NCBI RefSeq assembly: GCF_051014685.1
Contig: NC_135055.1
Location: 248,001 to 312,000, forward strand
Source of the DNA: Ptiloglossa arizonensis
Lineage: Eukaryota; Arthropoda; Insecta; Hymenoptera; Colletidae
Length of the DNA stretch: 64,000 bases
Direction: 5' to 3'
Under the pieces are notes generated by a model. It saw nothing but the letters and a program-made list of their open reading frames with translations, was not told the DNA's origin and did not search any database. Within the stretch, counting starts at the first letter, position 1. Each line of letters begins with the position of its first letter. This document shows positions 59,601-64,000 of this stretch, in pieces. A program made the position numbers and the translations under genes.

Positions 59601-62600
59601 CAAAACTGCCATATCTCGCGAACGGATTGACAAATCCGCAAAATTTCTGTTGCATCTGAAAGTAGAAGCTCGCCCGATTACAACGGTATGAGTAGTTTTC
59701 CCCTAGGCCGTTCTAGTTGTTCGTTTCGGGCATCAGAACTGCGAAAATTTTGAGTTTCTCAAGCGTTTCTTACCTCAAAACTGCCATATCTCGCGATCGG
59801 ATTGATGAATCCGAATAATTTCTCTTGCATCTGAAAGTAGAAACTCGCCCGATTACAAAGGTGTGTGTACTTTCCCCCTAGGCCATTCTAGTTATTCGTT
59901 TCGAGGATCAGAACTGTGAAAATTTTGAGTTTCTCAAGCGTTTCTTACTTCCAAACTGCCATATCTCGCGAACGGATTGACCAATCCGCAAAATTTCTGT
60001 TGCATCTGTATGTAGAAACTCGCCCGATTACAACGGTATGTGTACTTTTCCCCTAGGCCGTTCTAGTTATTCGTTTCGGGCATCAGAACTGCGAAAATTT
60101 TGAGTTTCTCAAGCGTTTCTTACCTCCAAACTGCCATATCTCGCCAACGGATTGACCAATCCGCAAAATTTCTGTTGCAACTGAAAGTAGAAACTCGCCC
60201 GATTACAACGGTATGAGTAGTTTTCCCCTAGGCCGTTCTAGTTATTCGTTGCGAGCATCAGAACTGCGAAAATTTGGAGTTTCTCAAGCGTTTCTTACCT
60301 CAAAACTGCCATATCTCGCGAACGGATTGACCAATCCGCAAAGTTTCTGTTGCATCTGTAAGTAGAAACTCGCCCCATTACAACGGTATGAGTAGTTTTC
60401 CCCTAGGCCGTTCTAGTTATTCGTTTCGTGCATCAGAACTGCGAAAATTTGGAGTTTCTCGAGCGTTTCTTACCTCAAAACTGCCATATCTTGCGAACGG
60501 ATTGACCAATCCGCAAAGTTTCTGTTGCATCTGAAAGTAGAAACTCGCCCCATTACAACGGTATGAGTAGTTTTCCCCTAGGCCGTTCTAGTTATTCGTT
60601 TCGAGCATCAGAACTGCGAAAATTTGGAGTTTCTCAAGCGTTTCTTACCTCAAAACTGCCATATCTCGCGAACGGATTGACCAATCCGCAAAGTTTCTGT
60701 TGCATCTGAAAGTAGAAACTCGCCCCATTACAACGGTATGAGTAGTTTTCCCCTAGGTCGTTCTAGTTATTCGTTTCGAGCACCAGAACTGCGAAAATTT
60801 GGAGTTTCTCAAGCGTTTCTTACCTCAAAACTGCCATATCTCGCGAACGGATTGACCAATCCGCAAAGTTTCTGTTGCATCTGAAAGTAGAAACTCGCCC
60901 CATTACAACGGTATGAGTAGTTTTCCCCTAGGCCGTTCTAGTTATTCGTTTCGAGCATCAGAACTGCGAAAATTTGGAGTTTCTCAAGCGTTTCTTACCT
61001 CAAAACTGCCATATCTCGCGAACGGATTGACCAATCCGCAAAGTTTCTGTTGCATCTGAAAGTAGAAACTCGCCCCATTACAACGGTATGAGTAGTTTTC
61101 CCCTAGGCCGTTCTAGTTATTCGTTTCCAGCATCAGAACTGCGAAAATTTGGAGTTTCTCAAGCGTTTCTTACCTCAAAACTGCCATATCTCGCGAACGG
61201 ATTGACCAATCCGCAAAGTTTCTGTTGCATCTGAAAGTAGAAACTCGCCCCATTACAACGGTATGAGTAGTTTTCCCCTAGGCCGTTCTAGTTATTCGTT
61301 TCGAGCATCAGAACTGCGAAAATTTGGAGTTTCTCAAGCGTTTCTTACCTCAAAACTGCCATATCTCGCGAACGGATTGACCAATCCGCAAAGTTTCTGT
61401 TGCATCTGAAAGTAGAAACTCGCCCCATTACAACGGTATGAGTAGTTTTCCCCTAGGCCGTTCTAGTTATTCGTTTCGAGCATCAGAACTGCGAAAATTT
61501 GGAGTTTCTCAAGCGTTTCTTACCTCAAACTGCCATATCTCGCGAACGGATTGACCAATCCGCAAAGTTTCTGTTGCATCTGAAAGTAGAAACTCGCCCC
61601 ATTACAACGGTATGAGTAGTTTTCCCCTAGGCCGTTCTAGTTATTCGTTTCGAGCATCAGAACTGCGAAAATTTGGAGTTTCTCAAGCGTTTCTTACCTC
61701 AAACTGCCATATCTCGCGAACGGATTGACCAATCCGCAAAGTTTCTGTTGCATCTGAAAGTAGAAACTCGCCCCATTACAACGGTATGAGTAGTTTTCCC
61801 CTAGGCCGTTCTAGTTATTCGTTTCGAGCATCAGAACTGCGAAAATTGGGAGTTTCTCAAGCGTTTCTTACCTCAAAACTGCCATATCTCGCGAACGGAT
61901 TGACCAATCCGCAAAGTTTCTGTTGCATCTGAAAGTAGAAACTCGACCCATTACAACGGTATGAGTAGTTTTCCCCTAGGCCGTTCTAGTTATTCGTTTC
62001 GAGCATCAGAACTGCGAAAATTTGGAGTTTCTCAAGCGTTTCTTACCTCAAAACTGCCATATCTCGCGAACGGATTGACCAATCCGCAAAGTTTCTGTGG
62101 CATCTGAAAGTAGAAACTCGCCCCATTACAACGGTATGTGTAGCTTTCCCCTAGGCCGTTCTAGTTATTCGTTTCGTGAATCAGAACTGCGAAAATTTGG
62201 AGTTTCTCAAGCGTTTCTTACCTCAAAACTGCCATATCTCGCGAACGGATTGACCAATCCGCAAAGTTTCTGTTGCATCTGAAAGTAGAAACTCGCCCCA
62301 TTACAACGGTATGAGTAGTTTTCCCCTAGGCCGTTCTAGTTATTCGTTTCCAGCATCAGAACTGCGAAAATTTGGAGTTTCTCGAGCGTTTCTTACCTCA
62401 AAACTGCCATATCTCGCGAACGGATTGACCAATCCGCAAAGTTTCTGTTGCATCTGAAAGTAGAAACTCGCCCCATTACAACGGTATGAGTAGTTTTCCC
62501 CTAGGCCGTTCTAGTTATTCGTTTCGTGCTAAAGAACTGCGAAAATTTGGAGTTTCTCAAGCGTTTCTTACCTCAAAACTGCCATATCTCGCGAACGGAT

Positions 62601-62897
62601 TGACCAATCCGCAAAGTTTCTGTTGCATCTGAAAGTAGAAACTCGCCCCATTACAACGGTATGAGTAGTTTTCCCCTAGGCCGTTCTAGTTATTCGTTTC
62701 GAGCATCAGAACTGCGAAAATTTGGAGTTTCTCAAGCGTTTCTTACTTCAAAACTGCCATATCTCGCGAACGGATTGACCAATCCGCAAAGTTTCTGTTG
62801 CATCTGAAAGTAGAAACTCGCCCCATTACAACGGTATGAGTAGTTTTCCCCTAGGCCGTTCTAGTTATTCGTTTCGAGCATCAGAACTGCGAAAATT
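56604..62897 (-). repeat. 36-monomer super-repeat (6294 bp), copy B
   Basis: The match to copy A continues at least to the CTTACTTCAAAACTG tag near 62747. The copies are almost identical: private variants such as CATATCTTGCG, CTAGGTCG, CTCGTGAACGG and CCCGTAGGCCATTC are all shared. The clearest difference I found is CGAGGATCAG near 59904 against CGAGCATCAG in copy A. This marks a very recent tandem duplication. Confidence 0.92.
59531..60254 (-). repeat. G-type island 3
   Basis: This is the counterpart of island 2 in copy B, offset 6294 bp (GAAGCTCGCC at 59665; AATCCGAATAATTTC at 59808). It carries the private CGAGGATCAG. Confidence 0.88.
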
Positions 62898-64000
62898 TGG
62901 AGTTTCTCAAGCGTTTCTTACCTCAAAACTGCCATATCTCGCGAACGGAATGACCAATCCGCAAAGTTTCTGTTGCATCTGAAAGTAGAAACTCGCCCCA
63001 TTACGACGGTATGAGTAGTTTTCCCCTAGGCCGGTCTAGTTATGCGTTTCGAGCATCAGAACTGCGAAAATTTTGAGTTTCTCAAGCGTTTCTTACCTCA
63101 AAACTGCCATATCTCGCGAACGGATTGACAAATCCGCAAAATTTCTGTTGCATCTGAAAGTAGAAGCTCGCCCGATTACAACGGTATGAGTAGTTTTCCC
63201 CTAGGCCGTTCTAGTTGTTCGTTTCGGGCATCAGAACTGCGAAAATTTTGAGTTTCTCAAGCGTTTCTTACCTCAAAACTGCCATATCTCGCGATCGGAT
63301 TGATGAATCCGAATAATTTCTCTTGCATCTGAAAGTAGAAACTCGCCCGATTACAAAGGTGTGTGTACTTTCCCCCTAGGCCATTCTAGTTATTCGTTTC
63401 GAGCATCAGAACTGTGAAAATTTTGAGTTTCTCAAGCGTTTCTTACTTCCAAACTGCCATATCTCGCGAACGGATTGACCAATCCGCAAAATTTCTGTTG
63501 CATCTGTATGTAGAAACTCGCCCGATTACAACGGTATGTGTACTTTTCCCCTAGGCCGTTCTAGTTATTCGTTTCGGGCATCAGAACTGCGAAAATTTTG
63601 AGTTTCTCAAGCGTTTCTTACCTCCAAACTGCCATATCTCGCCAACGGATTGACCAATCCGCAAAATTTCTGTTGCAACTGAAAGTAGAAACTCGCCCGA
63701 TTACATCGGTATGAGTAGTTTTCCCCTAGGCCGTTCTAGTTATTCGTTGCGAGCATCAGAACTGCGAAAATTTGGAGTTTCTCAAGCGTTTCTTACCTCA
63801 AAACTGCCATATCTCGCGAACGGATTGACCAATCCGCAAAGTTTCTGTTGCATCTGTAAGTAGAAACTCGCCCCATTACAACGGTATGAGTAGTTTTCCC
63901 CTAGGCCGTTCTAGTTATTCGTTTCGTGCATCAGAACTGCGAAAATTTGGAGTTTCTCGAGCGTTTCTTACCTCAAAACTGCCATATCTCGCGAACGGAT
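62898..64000 (-). repeat. Super-repeat copy C, missing its first 2.8 kb, cut by the window end
   Basis: From about 62.9 kb the sequence follows copy B from about 59.4 kb onward, with an offset of 3498 bp (20 x 175 - 2) instead of 6294. GGCCGGTCTAG is at 63029, GAAGCTCGCC at 63163 and AATCCGAATAATTTC at 63306. It therefore lacks 2796 bp (16 monomers) relative to a full copy. A private GAACGGAATGACC near 62.94 kb lies close to the joint. The copy continues beyond 64000. Confidence 0.86.
63029..63752 (-). repeat. G-type island 4
   Basis: Fourth copy of the island, in truncated super-repeat C. It shares TTTCTCTTGCATC with islands 2 and 3, has CGAGCATCAG like island 2, and has a private ACATCGGTATG near its right end. 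Confidence 0.88.

Larger units (their letters stand above)
35314..64000 (-). repeat. Reverse half of the same satellite array (about 164 monomers)
   Basis: This is the same 175-bp monomer read on the other strand: the + strand now shows CTGAAAGTAGAAAC, the reverse complement of the forward landmark. It divides into divergent monomers beside the flip (35.3-41.9 kb) and a homogeneous region (41.9-64 kb). In the homogeneous region monomers share three linked substitutions: CCCCATTAC for CCCGATTAC, GCAAAGTTTC for GCAAAATTTC, and AATTTGGAG for AATTTTGAG. Units of 174 bp arise from CTCAAACTG in place of CTCAAAACTG. Divergent edges beside a homogeneous interior are typical of satellites homogenised by unequal exchange (established knowledge). 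The array continues past the right end of the window. Confidence 0.98.

Noticed and set aside
15751..62097. The 2271-bp spacing seen in both halves
   Set aside because: In the forward half it is a true 13-monomer offset. In the reverse half it is only the difference between 6294 and 4023, so the agreement is coincidental.
47936..62282. Five copies of a 61-codon + strand open frame
   Set aside because: The start codon comes from one base change in a tagged monomer (CTGTGGCATC) and is copied with it. The same sequence in all other monomers lacks the start. It is a repeat by-product.
1..64000. CRISPR-like array
   Set aside because: Repeats abut directly with no unique spacers, the 175-bp unit is far longer than a CRISPR repeat, and no cas gene is present.
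1..64000. Transposon or retroelement remnants
   Set aside because: I found no terminal inverted repeats with target-site duplications, no LTRs, no poly-A tails and no transposase or reverse transcriptase frame. The inverted repeats seen are internal to each monomer or are the array flip.
1..64000. Pol III promoter boxes or tRNA-like sequence in the monomer
   Set aside because: TTCGAGCATC on the reverse strand loosely recalls a B box but lacks the GGTTCGANTCC pattern, and no A box or cloverleaf can be built.

Overview
The whole 64 kb window is satellite DNA. It is one tandem array of a monomer of about 175 bp, roughly 366 copies end to end, with no unique sequence, no recognisable gene, no RNA gene and no transposon. 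The monomer is about 43% G+C by hand count on one consensus. It carries about 12 CpG in 175 bp, against about 8 expected from its base composition. An array this size, with layered higher-order repeats, points to a eukaryotic heterochromatic block (centromeric, pericentromeric or subtelomeric). The lack of CpG depletion suggests a genome with little germline CpG methylation, such as many invertebrates. I do not recognise the satellite and cannot name the species. Both window ends lie inside the array, so its true limits are not visible.

Layout. Positions 1-35313 hold about 202 monomers in one orientation (called forward here). At 35313/35314 the orientation flips abruptly, and 35314-64000 holds about 164 monomers on the opposite strand. 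The forward half is a patchwork of higher-order repeats (HORs): a 9-mer of 1576 bp, its 13-mer derivative of 2277 bp and a shortened third copy (1-5255); 701-bp 4-mers (5956-7357); 8-mers and a 10-mer of 1400/1401/1750 bp (7183-12783); mixed monomers (12784-18370); a 6-mer (1049 bp), an 11-mer (1923 bp), a 3-mer (525 bp) and an 8-mer (1397 bp) between 18.4 and 27.5 kb; and a 14-mer (2445 bp) plus a dispersed copy 6290 bp away between 27.8 and 35.3 kb.

The reverse half starts with divergent monomers next to the flip (35.3-41.9 kb, called G-type because they read CCCGATTAC). It then turns into a very homogeneous C-type subfamily (CCCCATTAC, GCAAAGTTTC, AATTTGGAG). The C-type region is interrupted by four near-identical G-type islands of about 0.72 kb. 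The right end is built from a 6294-bp, 36-monomer super-repeat present almost twice in full (about 50.3-56.6 and 56.6-62.9 kb), followed by a third copy that lacks about 2796 bp.

Function. Nothing here encodes a protein. The monomer length is 1 modulo 3, so the reading frame shifts in each successive monomer and stops recur; the longest open frames are 61-86 codons and simply recur with the repeats. Structural features conserved in both halves are a 16-bp dyad (CGGATTG-2-CAATCCG), an 8-bp inverted repeat around it (GAGTTTCT...AGAAACTC), phased A-tracts, and a partial CENP-B-box-like motif. These are the best candidates for function, through chromatin or centromere organisation. That role is inference.
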